64,000 nt of DNA from Globicephala melas (taxonomy: Eukaryota > Chordata > Mammalia > Artiodactyla > Delphinidae): positions 86,651,936 to 86,715,935 of the forward strand of contig NC_083319.1 in assembly GCF_963455315.2 (NCBI RefSeq), read 5' to 3'. Of this stretch, positions 45,516-58,880 are shown piece by piece (position 1 is the first letter of the stretch; the number at the start of each line of letters is the position of its first letter). A program made the position numbers and the translations under genes. The notes below the pieces were generated by a model. The model was not told the origin of the DNA, did no database searches, and saw only the letters and a program-made list of their open reading frames with translations.

Positions 45516-46750
45516 TCTGGCCAAAAAGGAAAGGGAAGATGCACTTGCATTGTGAATTTGGCCTCTGTAGGTAGCTAAACGGGGCTTTCCTTGGCCAAGA
45601 CCTGCACCTCTCTCCTCTCTCTCCCAGGTACAGTCACTCATCTAACCAACTTAATGCATATTCAGGTTGGTTTCTTACCCAGCAGAAAGACTCGAAAATG
45701 CTCCCTGAATGGAACGAAATTGGTCTCAATATCAGAGTGTTGGTGTTCATGGCCCACATTCTTCATCTCTTTTTCTTTTTCATTTCTTTGCTAGGTCTTT
45801 CTTTGTTTCAAATTATCAGCCTCAATTGCCTTTCATGATTTCTCATTCAGTGGCAAACTAGCCAGTACCATATGACTGCTTCCCAAGAATACAAAACTCA
45901 ATGTCACCAAAACTGCCTGTATTTTCCAACCTCCAAACTATTCATATGTGTCTGTCCTCCTTTGTTCTGCTTATCTTCCTATAAAGGACCTCAAGACAGG
46001 TTCTCTAGGCAGAACCTGGGTTCATGCTTATCCTCCAACTTGCTTTTAGAGCTTTGTCTTGCTTCTCCTAGTCATGAGGAAAGTAAGAGGTTAGTAAACT
46101 GGAATAGAGAACATAGGAATAGATCCCCAGTAAATACAGGAACTTAATATCTGACAAAGGAGATTTAATTCAATGGGAAAGATTTAATGGGAAATTTGAT
46201 GGTGCTGACCTAAATGGATATCTCCTGGAAGAAAATGTAGTTAGCTCCCAATCTCAAGCATTTGCAAAAATTAGTTCTCGATGGAGTGTTTACATGTAAA
46301 AAGTAAAATAATAAAAATCATGTAATTTAGCATGACCGCGGATTGGAGAAACCTTTTTAACAGAGGTAGGAATTTAATTGTCTATAAGAGAAAAGAAATA
46401 TTTTAAGCAAAAACAAATTAACCATTTTTGAACGGTAAAAAAATATTTAAAAAATTAAGTAACCAGAAAAATACAAGCTTCGTATAGGGGAAACACTAGG
46501 GAGTGATGGACAGTATGGCGAATGCAGAGTCCTGTCCAAAGGGGCCGGCAACTACTTAGCTCCAGCAGACGCATTGTTGCCATGCGGGGCTGTGGGCACA
46601 GTGCAGCCAGATATTCTTGTCCTTAAATCCCCTTATACTCAGAAAGTTTATAATTTCTACCTGAGTTGTCTACTGGTGTCCCAAACTCAAAATGTCAAAA
46701 TAAAAATTATCATTGTCTCACCAAAATATTGTTCCTCTCCCTCTTTCTCT
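45516..46750. other. Intergenic sequence, nothing recognised
   Basis: AT-rich unique DNA. The weakly L1-like stretch about 46,140-46,480 (ATATCTGACAAAGGAGATTT, then AGACGCATTGTTGCC nearby) could be an old L1 remnant, but I could not confirm it. Confidence 0.4.
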
Positions 46751-46754
46751 CTTC

Positions 46755-46762
46755 ACACACAC

Positions 46763-46807
<45 letters not shown>
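46755..46807. repeat. (CA)n microsatellite
   Basis: About 26 CA units with one CG interruption. Confidence 0.96.
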
Positions 46808-46811
<4 letters not shown>

Positions 46812-46989
46812 TCAACATCCATCATGCCTGGCACTTTATGTAAATGTATATTTTTCATTTTCTTCTCTTGCCCAGCTCACTCCCTACTCCAGTTCAAGCT
46901 GTCACCACTGCTGTTTCTGTCCCACATCTTTACCCACTGTCATTTCTCTTATATTCCTTCACATTCCTATACTCACAGGGGCCCTGGCC

Positions 46990-47460
46990 CTAGATACTCG
47001 GACTTCTCGTTTGGACTATTGTTATAGTTTTCAAACTGGTTCCCTGCTTCCCACCTCAACCGTTCTAGTCCATCCCATCCACGATGGCGAAGTCCCATTC
47101 CTAAGGAACAGGTCTTTTCAACCAACTCCTGGACCAGAAACCTTCAATACTTCCCCATCACTAACTGAATGAAGGGTGAATGCTCAGCCCTCCCACCAAT
47201 ATCCTCAGCCTTCTCAACCTCAGCTCCTCTGCTCTCACTATGAAGCACCCAGCTGAGGTGCTCTGTCTCCTAGGTGACCTTTCTCACCTGTGCTTATGCT
47301 ATTTCTTTTATGTAAAACATTCTATACCCCATCTCCTATCACTCGCTCAGTTCACTTGTCACTTGCCCCGAGAAGACTTCCCTGGTCCCTCACTGAAATA
47401 AGCTTTCTTATCTCTTACATCCCACAATACTTACCTTATCCAACCCTCTATTCTCTTTTA
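46990..47460 (+). repeat. L2 fragment
   Basis: L2-like sequence: GTTTTCAAACTGGTTCCCTG, then GAAGACTTCCCTGGTCCCTC in plus orientation; diverged. Confidence 0.6.
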
Positions 47461-48024
47461 TACAGGCCAGAGTGGACAGCTGTTATTTTTGATACCTAGC
47501 CTCCGCTTACCATTTCTTCAGCTTGCATCACCTCAGTTTCTCCCTGTTGAACTCCTATTCCCACCTGAGAGCTTCAGGATGAATTGACTTTCTCCCACAC
47601 CCCTGCACAGGTCCTTAGACTGGCCCAGCTAATTGGAGCATCTCATTTCCCTGGTCACGGTGACTGGTTCAGAAGAGGGCATGTGAACCAATCTGTTAAT
47701 GAAACACAGTGAGATTTTCTCTGGGACCATTGAGAAAGAAACAATCTTACTTTCTCACTGAGATTCTCTAACTATAAAAATTACTATATCTGGATTTTGC
47801 TAGAAACACTAGCTGGGGCCTGATAATAAATTAAAGCCAATATCATGGACGACAGAGCAGAGGAATGGAGAGAAATTCCATCCTGATTACAGTTTCTGTC
47901 CCTGGATCAGGCATTGACTTTTTATTTACATGGCCCATTACATTCCCCTTTTTTGTTTAAATTAGTTAGAAGTGGACTTTCTGATATTTGCAATCTAAAA
48001 AATATCTAGAATAACATGTTAATC

Positions 48025-48130
48025 TTCTGTTAGCCTGTAAGTTCCTTGAAGATAGGGACCATCTTGTTTATATCACTAATTATAAAATATCTTGCTCAAA
48101 AAGGTGCTCAATAAATATTTTTTATTGAAT
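48025..48130 (+). repeat. L2 3' end
   Basis: CTGTAAGTTCCTTGAAGATA ... AGGTGCTCAATAAATATT is the typical 3' terminus of L2. Confidence 0.75.
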
Positions 48131-48539
48131 TAGTTAACTATTGATAACTCTCTCCTGGACTTCTCTCTGCTTTTCTTGGTCCCATTTTACGGGCATTTAA
48201 TCCATGACAGAGGGATACAACAGAAACTAATAATCACCACCTAGGTATTTCACCACAACCTAGAAGTTAAAAAACTCTAAGACTTTCTGGGACTTCCTCA
48301 ATCTCCTCATGCAAAGGACAAAGGAGCTAGTGTAGGCAATGCTAATAGTAACTTCTCTCCAGACTGTTAAGCAACGGAAGAGTCTGTGAACCTCACTTTC
48401 TGGTTTCTGTGTTGTTGAAACGCGTCTCCTTGTAGGAAAGAATTTTCCTATGTTATCATATTGTCATATGCAACAGTTGCGCAAATAATTTTTAAAACAA
48501 TTACGTTCAAAGATATTTAAATATTAAATCCTCTTTTAA

Positions 48540-49035
48540 TCAATTTTTAACATTGTGATAAAATACACGTAACATAAAAGTTACCATTTTAACCATTTTA
48601 AGTGTTCAGTTCAGTGGCAGTAAATACATACACGTCGTTGTACAACCGTCACCATCACCCATCCACAGAACTCTTTCATCTCGTGAAACTGAAACTCTGT
48701 ACCCGTGAAATACTAACTAACTGGCCTTTCCCCTCTCCTTTAAGTCCCTAATCACCACCATTCTACTTTTTGTCTCTATGAATTTGACTACTCTAGGTAT
48801 CTCATCCAAGTAGAATCATACATTATTTGTTCTTTTGTGATTGGCTTATTTCACTGACACAATGTCCTCAAGGTTCATGTACATGGCAAGCATGTGTGAT
48901 AAGTTCCTTCCTTTTTAAGGCTGAATAGTATTCTATTGTATGGATATACCACATTTTATTTATCCTTTCATCCACTGATGGACACTTGGGTTACCTTTAC
49001 TTTTTTGGCTATTTTGTGAGTAACACCTCTATAAA
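48540..49035 (-). repeat. Old L1 3' fragment
   Basis: Inverted L1 3' UTR/ORF2 end, with GCTGAATAGTATTCTATTGT and ATCCACTGATGGACACTTGG near the right side. Confidence 0.75.
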
Positions 49036-49440
49036 CGTAAAGGTGCAAATATCCCTTTGTCGGCTCAAAGATATTTTATGGGTTTATCTATTTTCTTTTA
49101 CTGGTTAGCCCACTGTTTGCTGGTATCAGCTCCTCCATAATAAATCCAATTTTAGAAGATAGGTTCTGACTGAATCTGCATATTCAAGGAAGTTCTATTT
49201 ACTTTGAACACTTAGATGACTTTATGATTGGAGTTAGTCTTCACAACATCTAGCCAATCAAACCTTTAGAATAATTCTCCCTACTTACCCAGAAACAGCT
49301 TTTGGTAGGAATTTTATGACATTTTGTGGATGTTAGAGTTCCAAAAATTACACAGATTAAAAAGAATAAGGGAGACGGCATGGAATCAGGATCCATTTTA
49401 GGAAAAATTAAGGCATTGATAAAATTGATGATTTTTAGGA

Positions 49441-49906
49441 GCCTCTGGTAGGCAGAATAATGGTCCCCCAGAGATATCCATGTCCTAATCCCAAGAACCT
49501 GTGAATATGTTACATTACCTGGAAAAAGAGACTTTGCCAATGTAATTGGGTTAAGGATCTTGATGGGTTGTTTACCCTAGATTATTTGGGTGGGCGGATC
49601 CAAACTAGAATTCTTAAAAGTAGGAGAGGGAGGCAGGAGGAGAGCCCGAACGCCAAGTAAGAAAGACTCCACCTACCATTGCTTGCTTTAATGGAAGAAG
49701 GGGCCACAAGCCAAAGACTGTGGCCAGCCGTAACAGATTTTCCCTAGAGTCTGCAGAAAGGAACAAAGCCCTGACAACACCTTGAGACAGTGAGACCCAT
49801 GTCAGACCTCTAACTTACACAACAGTAAGATAACAATTTGTGTTGTCTTAAGCCACTAAGTTTGTAGTAATTTGTTACAGCAGCAAGAGGAAACTCATAC
49901 GGGGAC
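49441..49906 (-). repeat. MLT1 solo LTR (ERVL-MaLR)
   Basis: Inverted MLT1: left part GTAGGCAGAATAATGGTCCC, right part TAAGCCACTAAGTTTGTAGT and CAAGAGGAAACTCATAC. Near full length; no internal sequence attached. Confidence 0.85.
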
Positions 49907-49967
49907 TTTATCTTTTTCTTCCCCACTTTCCCTCTTGTTCCCTGAGACCACACGCAAGAAAGAAAAC

Positions 49968-50172
49968 TTTTTTTTTTTTGCGGTACGCGGGCCTCTCACT
50001 CTTGTGGCCTCTCCCGTTGTGGAGCACAGGCTCCGGACGCGCAGGCTCAGCGGCCATGGCTCACGGGCCCAGCCGCTCCGCGGCATGTGGGATCTTCCCA
50101 GACCGGGGCACGAACCCGTGTCCCCTGCATCGGCAGGCGGACTCTCAACCACTGCGCCACCAGGGAAGCCCC
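49968..50172 (-). mobile_element. CHR-type SINE
   Basis: Young short-form copy with flanking duplication AGAAAGAAAAC at 49,957-49,967 and 50,173-50,183. Several CpGs are intact (GCGGTACGCGGGCC). Confidence 0.96.
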
Positions 50173-50183
50173 AGAAAGAAAAC

Positions 50184-52142
50184 ATTTTAAAAAATGTTAT
50201 TTATGTTCTCTGGCTGAATAATCTGGCTGAACCATTTGTACCCTCTAGTAAAGACATGACAAATAGTTGACATTTTGAGAGCCAATCTTGATAGCCTGAA
50301 AGTGGCTGCCAATCATCTGATGTGGAAGAGGATTCTGAGCCAGTGCAAGTCAAAGGGAAAGGGACATGACTGACTAGTGGTGTCTGCACGTGGAGCTTGT
50401 GCTTTCCACTTCTATTCTGGCCTTGCCGTTCACCCTCTTTTCCAATCCTTTCATTTCCTTTGTTGTTTTCCACAGGGCCCCCAGTAATGACTCACAAGCA
50501 AAGCTCTACCTGGGCAAATTCAAGCCCCAGGAATGTTGGGTACCTGCTAGAGATACTCAGTGATGGTTGGCAGGTCACTATATTGACCTCAAAAAATCAG
50601 GCCTACAGTGGGTGTTGTCAGTGCCTCTCCATACCTTCCAGACTCATCTGTGAGCAGGGAGTGCTCTTCAGGTTTCCAGCTGCTAGAATCTGCGTCTCTG
50701 TGTGTGGTATGATGATATAATAAGAAGTATATATTTGGTCCTTGTCCCCAGTTCCTTCCACGAGAGCTTCTAAAACCTTGGAATTTCCTGAGTGATAGGG
50801 GTGAGAGGAATGTCTTATAATAAGCCCCTTTCATTCACACCTGTTTGTGCTAATGAGGTGATTCTTGGTGAGCCCTTAGAGAGCTTAGGATTGGGGCTGG
50901 TTGCCAGAGGAAACAACCATGTGATTAGAGGGTTGGAACTTCCAGAAATAGCTCCTCCCTCCCAACCCCCTTCCCCTCCCCTCTCCCCTCTACCCCTGTC
51001 CTGGTCTCCAGGGAGGGAGAGGGGCTGGGGATTGAGCTCAATCACCAATGGTCAGTAATTCACTCATTGGCTACATAATGACACCTGCACAAAATCCCTA
51101 AATGCTAGGGTTCGGGGAGCTTCTGGGTTGGTGAACACATGTGCCTCCAACTCCATGGGGATAGGAGCTCTGGCACTTGGGACCCTTTTGGACCTCTCCT
51201 TATGTACCATTTCCTCTGGCTGTTCATTTGATCCCTTTACAATGAACTGGAAATAGTAAGTAAAGCAGTGTCTGTGAGCCATTATAACAGATTATCACAC
51301 CTGAGGAAGGGGTTGTGGGGACCATCCAACTTGTAATCAGTCACACAGAGGTGTGGATAACCTGGGCACCCACTACTTGTGACTGGCTCCTGAGGTAGAG
51401 GGGCGATCTGCACATTTAACCTGTGGGGTCTGTGCTAACTCTGGGGAGTTGATATCAGAATTGAATTAAATTGTAGGACACCCAGTTGGTGTCTACAGAG
51501 AAGTGGAGAACTGCTTGGTGTGGAAAACTCACACATTTGGTGTCAGAAGTGTAATGAGTAGAAACAGATCATAGTACTGTGCCTGAGGATTCTTGTCCCT
51601 CCCAACAGCCAAATCCACACTGCCCTTTAGTGCTTGGGAATCAACAACCTCCCTGCCCCCAGCAGCTCACAGTGGAAAATAACCGTTGCAGAAGGTGGAC
51701 TCGCAGAGGTTGGTGCATCAATACCCCAGCTCCTTCAGCCTGGGTTGGATAATTCTGAGGCTTGCACTGTGCCCAGAGTTTCCCTGCAGGATTAAGCTTC
51801 ATCCTCTCCTCACTGCCCGTGACTATGCATTTGGGTTTTCTGTTTCTCTGCTCCTGCTTTCTAAGCAGGCCATACATTTTCAAATATTCAGTACTTAAAA
51901 AGAAGAAATACACTTCCATAATAAAAAGCCACGCAGTGCTAAAGGGTATGGAACGAAGAGTAAGTATCCTAGTTCTACCCTTGACTTCAAATCCTCCATT
52001 ATCTTCTCCAGAGACAACCATAATTTTGTGATTTTGTTTACCTTTTAGGATTATTGTGCATGTAATTAAGCCTATAGACATATAAGAGGTAGCATTATCA
52101 AACTACTGTTCTATCTTCTACTTAAAAGCGCAGCTTAACCCT
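50184..52142. other. Intergenic unique sequence
   Basis: About 2 kb with no recognised gene or repeat; the ORFs (up to 146 codons at 51,641-52,081) resemble nothing known to me. Confidence 0.5.
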
Positions 52143-52153
52143 CACCCCCCTTT

Positions 52154-52365
52154 ATTTATTTATTTATTTTTTTTGCGGTACGCGGGCCTCTCACCGTTGT
52201 GGCCTCTCCCGTTGCGGAGCACAGGCTCCGGACGCGCAGGCTCAGCGGCCATGGCTCACGGGCCCAGCCGCTCCGCGGCATGTGGGATCTTCCCGGACCG
52301 GGGCACGAACCCATGTCCCCTGCATCAGCAGGCGGACTCTCAACCACTGTGCCACCAGGGAAGCC
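52154..52365 (-). mobile_element. CHR-type SINE
   Basis: Young copy with a (TTTA)n tail at left. Flanking duplication CACCCCCCTTT at 52,143-52,153 and 52,366-52,376. Confidence 0.96.
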
Positions 52366-52376
52366 CACCCCCCTTT

Positions 52377-54180
52377 TTTTAAAACACAGGATTGCTTACT
52401 TCTTGGCATCCTTTTAGCACAGCTTTGTGCTTTTTCACCAAATCCGTGCTGATCTGAGCAGGTGATGTAATTTGGTAGGCACAATTCATAATCAAAATGA
52501 TAACATGGACGATGGGGACGGCAATACTGTGGGTTTTTCCTCACAGCACAAACTCTTTACGCACATTCATTTATTCTGACTGGGTCTTCAGGAGTCTCAC
52601 TACTTAATGTAAACTCTGCCTAGTTCATCTCACAGTTAGAGCTATTCGTTTGCTTTATGGGTGAGAATGCTTTAGTAGAGAAGGGGATCCTTTAAAAATG
52701 AGTACAAACCACAGTGCATTTGAGTCAGACTTCAGAAGAGCATGTGTCTAAAGGAAGCCCACTGTGACCTGGAGAAAAGGAGATTGTGGCCTTTTAAATG
52801 GGGGAGGACACTGCAGAAACCTTAGAGGTCCCTGTGGCTCGGATAACAAAACCCTCATTCCCAGGGCCATTTTCTGGTGGTTTCCTCTCAGGGGTTCCTT
52901 AAATGTTCTTTCATCTACTATAAATCGGCCCTTTTACAATGTCTATGTTAAGGGAACAAAATTTCCTCTAGAAGAGATGATGTGAGGGGATTCCTTATTG
53001 GCTGGAATACGGAAGACCCTTATGTTTCATGCTCCAGTTTGATTTTCAAGTTGTTCCAGATGCCTTTCTGCAGCAACACTCTTTTAAATTAATTGTCGCA
53101 GACAGTGGACTCCGCTCACACATTTTTTTTTTTTTTTTTGCATCCAGGGTGTGTAAGCTGTAGTAGATAACTTTTCATGATAGAGATGACCAGCAACAGG
53201 TAGAACCTGGAAGTTTTGTGTCAGCTGAGCTCCTAGCTTCTGCTTCTCCTCCTAAACATATGGTCTTGTATTTTGTATAATTGTCTCTAGAGTATCTTTG
53301 AATAGTTTTGTAGTTTTAAAATGGATGAGGGACAAATGATTATTTTTCTTTGTAGTGGGCTTTCCATAGAAACAAAGAACTTAGGGAGATTCTTTGAACG
53401 ATTATAAAAGATAAAATGAGAACACTGAGAAGTTACAAATATAAAGAATTCAGGGTTTTTTCAAGACTAAATTAAAGTGTTGTGACTTTAATGTAGGAAT
53501 ATATAGGAGGTCATTGCTATAATTTCTCAGAAGGATGGGAATTTGGCTGGTTCAAATTTGCTTTGAGTACACACAGCAAGGTTCATCAAATAAACCCCTT
53601 TATTACTGCAACAGCCTATAAAGGGAGGTTATTTTAGGTAGGTAGGTTTTTCTCAGTTGGAGGGAAAGTCTCTGAAAATAATTTCATGGTCTATATCAGT
53701 GCTCTATCTAACTGGTCCAATTTTGCCCGCATGATGGGGGATAGCAGCTTTTAGAGTGTGCTTCATTGTACAATTACCGGCTATTTCAGGAAATTCCTTT
53801 CCAACTTCAGATAAGAGTTACTTTGTGCCCCGTAGCACTGGGACAACCCCCTTATAATTGTATTCAAGCTCGGGTGGTTCCGGCGCTGCTTTTAGTCATA
53901 CACCATGGAGATTCATTAGACCTTCTTTTTCACTGAGCACTTGGCCACACGGAATGTTCATTTGGAAGTTTCAGTCAAAGGCCCATAGAGCCCCACAACC
54001 CTGCACAAAGTTGTCCTGTATTTGGTCAACTGACTGTTGAATAATTGGCACAGCTCTTGATGCCAACGTGAAAGAAGCAGTGCAATGCCCGACAGTTAGG
54101 AAAGATATGCTGGTCTTGCATGAATTCCACTGTGTTTGGAGTTGGTGGTACGTATGTATTTATTGAGGTGCAGGGAAAGT
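52377..54180. other. Intergenic unique sequence
   Basis: About 1.8 kb, no gene recognised. Poly-T run at 53,121-53,139. Confidence 0.5.
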
Positions 54181-54184
54181 CCTT

Positions 54185-54395
54185 CCAGTATAGGGTAGTG
54201 GTTCAGAACTTAGACTTTGGAGCCAGATATAGTGTGTTGCACATTAGTGCATGACCTTGGAGAAGTTAAATACCCTCCCTCTTCGGTTGTAAAATCTCAA
54301 TAATAGTACCTACCTCCCAGTGCTGTTATGAGTTGAAAAATGAGATCATAAAAGTACAGGGCTCTGAACAGAGCAAGCACTCAATAAATGGGAAT
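54185..54395 (+). repeat. MIR SINE
   Basis: Near full-length MIR: GTAGTGGTTCAGAACTTAGA, then GTGCATGACCTTGGAGAAGT, ending CAAGCACTCAATAAATGGGA. Confidence 0.85.
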
Positions 54396-55009
54396 TAATT
54401 CTGTACTGTCCATCACTTTGGTAGATGCTATTGGTGCCCCTGCTATATGCCCTTGTCCCTACCACTACAGCCTCTATCAGCCCAACTTTTCCTTGCTGCT
54501 TTTTTTTTTCCTTGCTGCTTTTCCTTGCCAGAGGGCTTTCTCTGGCCACTAAACCATTTCTGCTGTCCTCATACAGTTGGCTGGAGGAGGTGAAGAATGA
54601 ATACGTCTGGAAATAGCCTTCAAGCAAGGATTGACGGGTGTATAAATACCCCAGCTCTCCTGCCTCTTGGTTGGAATAAACCTGACTCTGGAATTCCCCA
54701 GTGGGATTGAGTTACATTTATCTGAAGGGATGACTTTCATAATAATGGACTTTTATTGGCTACCTTCCCTTTCTTCCTACTGCACACCCCCACTTGCCAC
54801 TGCCAAGTAAAGCACTTGCACTCAGATCCTTCCTCAGGTCACTTTTGGGGAAACATACATTAAGACAATCACCTTCAACATGAGGAAAGAATTTTCAGTT
54901 GGACTCAGTTATGAGTATACATATGGGTTCAGGTCTCAAAATTCCTACAAGGAATCTTCTTGCAAGTAAGATTTGAGACCTTTTAACCAACTGAGTCAAA
55001 AATGGTCTT

Positions 55010-55149
55010 TTTCTTTTTTATCTTTTTAAAAAAAATTTTTTGGCTGCTCTGCATGGCTTGTGGGATCTTAGTTCCCCAACCAGAGATTGAACCCAGGTCC
55101 TCAGCAGTGAAAGCGTAGAGTCCTAACCACTGGACCGCCAGGGAATTCC
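55010..55149 (-). mobile_element. Older, short tRNA-derived SINE (cetartiodactyl)
   Basis: Inverted, ending TGGACCGCCAGGGAATTCCC, with an oligo-T/A-rich left end. Shorter and more diverged than the CHR copies; exact subfamily not resolved. Confidence 0.8.
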
Positions 55150-55827
55150 CAAATGTTTTTTATTCTTAATCCGCACAATTTATCCAAAGGAAAACTCTCT
55201 AGGAGCTGCTGCAATAAAAAGGCTAAAAAACTTTCAAACAGATTTGTTTCTTTTGCAGCAGTAACGCCTGATGTTCCATTTGCTGTTTTTTTTCACCTTT
55301 CAACAGAGGTTTCATTTTAGAAGGTTGTGCAAAGACATCAAAACTCTTTTTGAGTTTTGGTATCTTTTTTTTTGAGGCAAAAACAACACTAATACGTATA
55401 AACAGTGGATATTCAATCTTTGGACATTATTTTGAACTGGATGCCTTCTAGTTATTTTTGAAAAAAGAGGAAACATTTAATGAAAGTTTTGAAGCTGGCA
55501 GGGGCCTTTATTGCTAGTGGGTGGTGAGCATGTGGGCCTGAGCCCCGGCAATAAAAAGACGGGTAAGTCCTGCTCCTGCTACGGCTGAGGAAACAGCCAT
55601 GTGAAAAACTAACTAAAATAGAGATGTGAGTTTGAAATATGTTTACGAAGTTTGTCTAACACTTTTCAAATTCTATAATATTTCATTAGCAACATCCTGA
55701 TGAACTTTCCACCAAGTTATATGGAGTGTTCAAAGTAATATTTTAAAAATATTTTTGTTTTATTTCAATTTCAAAAAGTGTCCATGTTACGTGTTATGGT
55801 AAAGGGTAAAATGATGAAGTAGCTTTT

Positions 55828-56034
55828 TTTTTTTTTTTTTTTGCGGTACGCGGGCCTCTCACTGTTGTGGCCTCTCCCGTTGCGGAGCACAGGCTCCGGA
55901 CGTGCAGGCTCAGCGGCCATGGCTCACGGGCCCAGCCGATCCGCAGCATGTGGAATCTGCCCGGACCGGGGCACGAACCCGTGTCCCCTACATCGGCAGG
56001 TGGACTCTCAACTACTGCGCCACCAGGGAAGCCC
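55828..56034 (-). mobile_element. CHR-type SINE
   Basis: Young copy; 15-bp perfect duplication GATGAAGTAGCTTTT at 55,813-55,827 and 56,035-56,049. Confidence 0.96.
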
Positions 56035-56384
56035 GATGAAGTAGCTTTTGACTAGACATTTCTAGCTGATTGCTTTTCTTAGTGGAGGTATGTCTAAGGA
56101 AAGGGACTCTGACATTTTTACATGAGTACAGTTTTAGTTTTTCAGTTCAACTTGTATAGTTACATCAGATGAATGAGCAACAAATAAACATTTTGTCAAG
56201 GATTATGTATACGCATATGTTGTTTAATCTTGTGTAATAACTAAGAGATGGGAGCAAAAACATGTAGTGCTTATGCTTTGGGAGATATTTTTTGGTTAAT
56301 AATTCCAAAGCCGTCCAAATATACAAAATAGGTATTTCAGAGAAAAATGGATATACACACTCATTCATGCATTCATTACTTCAG

Positions 56385-57000
56385 CAGATATTTATTGAGT
56401 ACCTACTATGTGCCCTGGCACAGATCTAGGAGCTGGGGATGTAATAGTGATCAAAACACATATATAGGACTTATGGTCCAGCAAACAGATATTACTTATT
56501 CAATTGCACAAGTGAATGTATAATTATACAGTGAAGAATGTATATAATTATAAAGTGAGATTGTGCTCTGAGGGGTAGCAGTGAGTTCCATGAACTCACC
56601 TAATAGTGGAATCTGACCTAAGCTGAGGAAGCAATGTTTCTGCTGTGATATGAGGGATAAGTGGGGTTACCTAGGCCAAATGCATTGGATTGGAGAGTGG
56701 GGAGTTGATGATAAGAATGTTCCGGGAGGAGAGAATAGCAAGTGCAAAGACCCTGGGGTGGGAAGGAGGCAGCCTACATGAGGATCTAAAGGAAGGTCTG
56801 AGCACAGATATCTCAGAAGACAGAGGGCCAGATGAGACTGGGGAGCCAGATTGAGGCCATGTCATGAAGGCTTTCTAGATCATTTAAGGAGATGTCTTTA
56901 TCCTGCGAGCCATAGGTAGACGAAGAAGGGCATTATATAGAAGGGAATTGTGATCAGGTCTGTGTTTTGAAAAAACAAAAAAACTCAGATTGGCATCAAA
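56385..57000 (-). repeat. L2 element, inverted
   Basis: Starts TTTATTGAGTACCTACTATG (complement of the L2 3' end) and continues through CAAGTGCAAAGACCCTGGGG-like and CATGTCATGAAGGCTTTCTA sequence. Right limit uncertain. Confidence 0.7.
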
Positions 57001-58289
57001 TCCACTGGGGGCAGGGCCAGAGGGAATAAGGGGAGGGATGGATAATTAGTAAGCTGTAGCAGAAGTCCAGTGGAGAGACGACAGTGCCTTGGAATAGAGT
57101 GGGGTGACGTGGAAAGAAAGTGACTAGATTCTAGAGGTATGTCGGATGTAAAGTTGACAGGGCTTGGGGATGGTGTAGCTATGGAAAGCAAGAGAGAGGG
57201 AGGGAGCAAGAGTCAAAGATGACTCTTAGTTTTCTGACTTGTGTCTCTGCATGGAAAGTCGTGTGTTCACCATGAGTTGGGGGGAGAATATAAGTTTGCT
57301 TTTCAACATAACAATTTTGAAGTGCCTTTGAGTCTTCTAAATGGAGAGGTTGAGCTGGCATTAGTATATAGATCTGGAGACCAAGATGGTCTTTTTTATT
57401 ATTATATAATTTGTTCTTTCCAAGATTTTAAAAATTAGATGAAATATGCAGGGTTTAGGTTTGCAAGTGCACATGTGTGTTTCTCATCCCTTTACAGTAT
57501 TCACTTTAGCTCATAAAAATTTTTGAAAATACGTATAATGGATTTTTCTCCCCACCATAGGAGATTAAGAAAATCTTCTTCTTATCTCCTATTAATTTGG
57601 AGATAATTGCATGAAGGTAAGTCTGAAACTTTGACATGTAACCTTAATTGGGAATTCTTCTGTAATTTCTGTTAAACTTGAAACATCAAGAGCTGGTGTT
57701 CGGTGCTGGCAATGAGAGCAGCGGAGATGTCCAACGAATTACCTCTTCTATGTGATTGGGTGCCCTCTGACCACTTCTTCTTATTCTGCATTTCTACCTG
57801 GACAATTTCTTCACTCCCATGAGTTAAATTACTCTTCATCTAACAGATGTTTATGGTGTGTACTATTCTAGATGCTGGATATACAGCAGTGAACAAAATA
57901 CATAAAAACAGTAACAAAAAATTCATACCCTTATAATGCTTGAATGTGCTAATGATTCCCAAGCCCATGTTTAGCTCAGCCTTCTTTTCAGCGATTTAGA
58001 CACACCTATATTTAATTATTCCTTGGGTCCCTCAAACTCAAGATATCTAAAACCAAACTCCTATGCTTTTGTTCTATACCTGCCCTCCTGAATTCCTTGT
58101 TTGTCCAACAGACCGTGCATCCATCCACCTACCCAACTGCCCAATCCAAAGAACTGGGAATCATACTTAATTTCTCCTTCTCTCTCACTCCTAAATCCTA
58201 TCGGTAACCCAGTCTTCCTATTGCTTCTAAAATAGTTCTCACACCTGTCCCCTCATCTAATTGCCAAGTGGCCCTTCCTAATAAAGTTG
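57001..58289. other. Intergenic sequence, nothing recognised
   Basis: Unique, AT-rich DNA; a short L2-like piece may lie around 57,840-57,930 (GATGCTGGATATACAGCAGT). Confidence 0.45.
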
Positions 58290-58880
58290 GCTCTCATCAT
58301 CTCTTGCCTGGACTGCTGTAAGAACCACCTTCCTAGTTTCCCCCAATCCTGTATTGTTTCCTTTAAATCCCTCCTCTATGCAGTTGCCAGAATGACTGAT
58401 CTAAAAGCAAACCTGGCCATGTTCCTCTTTAATGACTGAAACTCATTAACATGCCATTGAAAGCCTTCTGTGATTGTCCTCTGCCCACCTCTCCAGTTCC
58501 TCTCCTCCCATCCTCTCCTTTCTCTCATATACAACAATACTGAGTCACCTGTAGTTCCCATTCCCCAAACATGGAGGGTCCTTCCCAGGACTCCTCAGCC
58601 AGCTACCCCTGCTCAACTTCTAAGTCTAGGCTCATGTGACATTTCTTCCATGAAACCATCCCTCATCCTCTAACCCCCTCCACAGGACTAGGTGATCTCC
58701 AGGGCATCGTGGGATAGTTCCTTTACATGTTGTCTTGAAACTTCCTGCTTAACATTGAAATTGCCTGTCTTCCTCACATTTTGAAAGTAGGAACTGTGTC
58801 TTGGTCTTGGGTGTAGCCTCAGTGCCTGCCACAATATCTGGCACATAGAAGGCCAACGATCAATATGTGTTGAACGGTGC
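58290..58880 (+). repeat. L2 fragment
   Basis: Plus-sense L2: TTGCCTGGACTGCTGTAAGA, CCTTCTGTGATTGTCCTCTG and the 3' part AATATCTGGCACATAGAAGG. Confidence 0.75.
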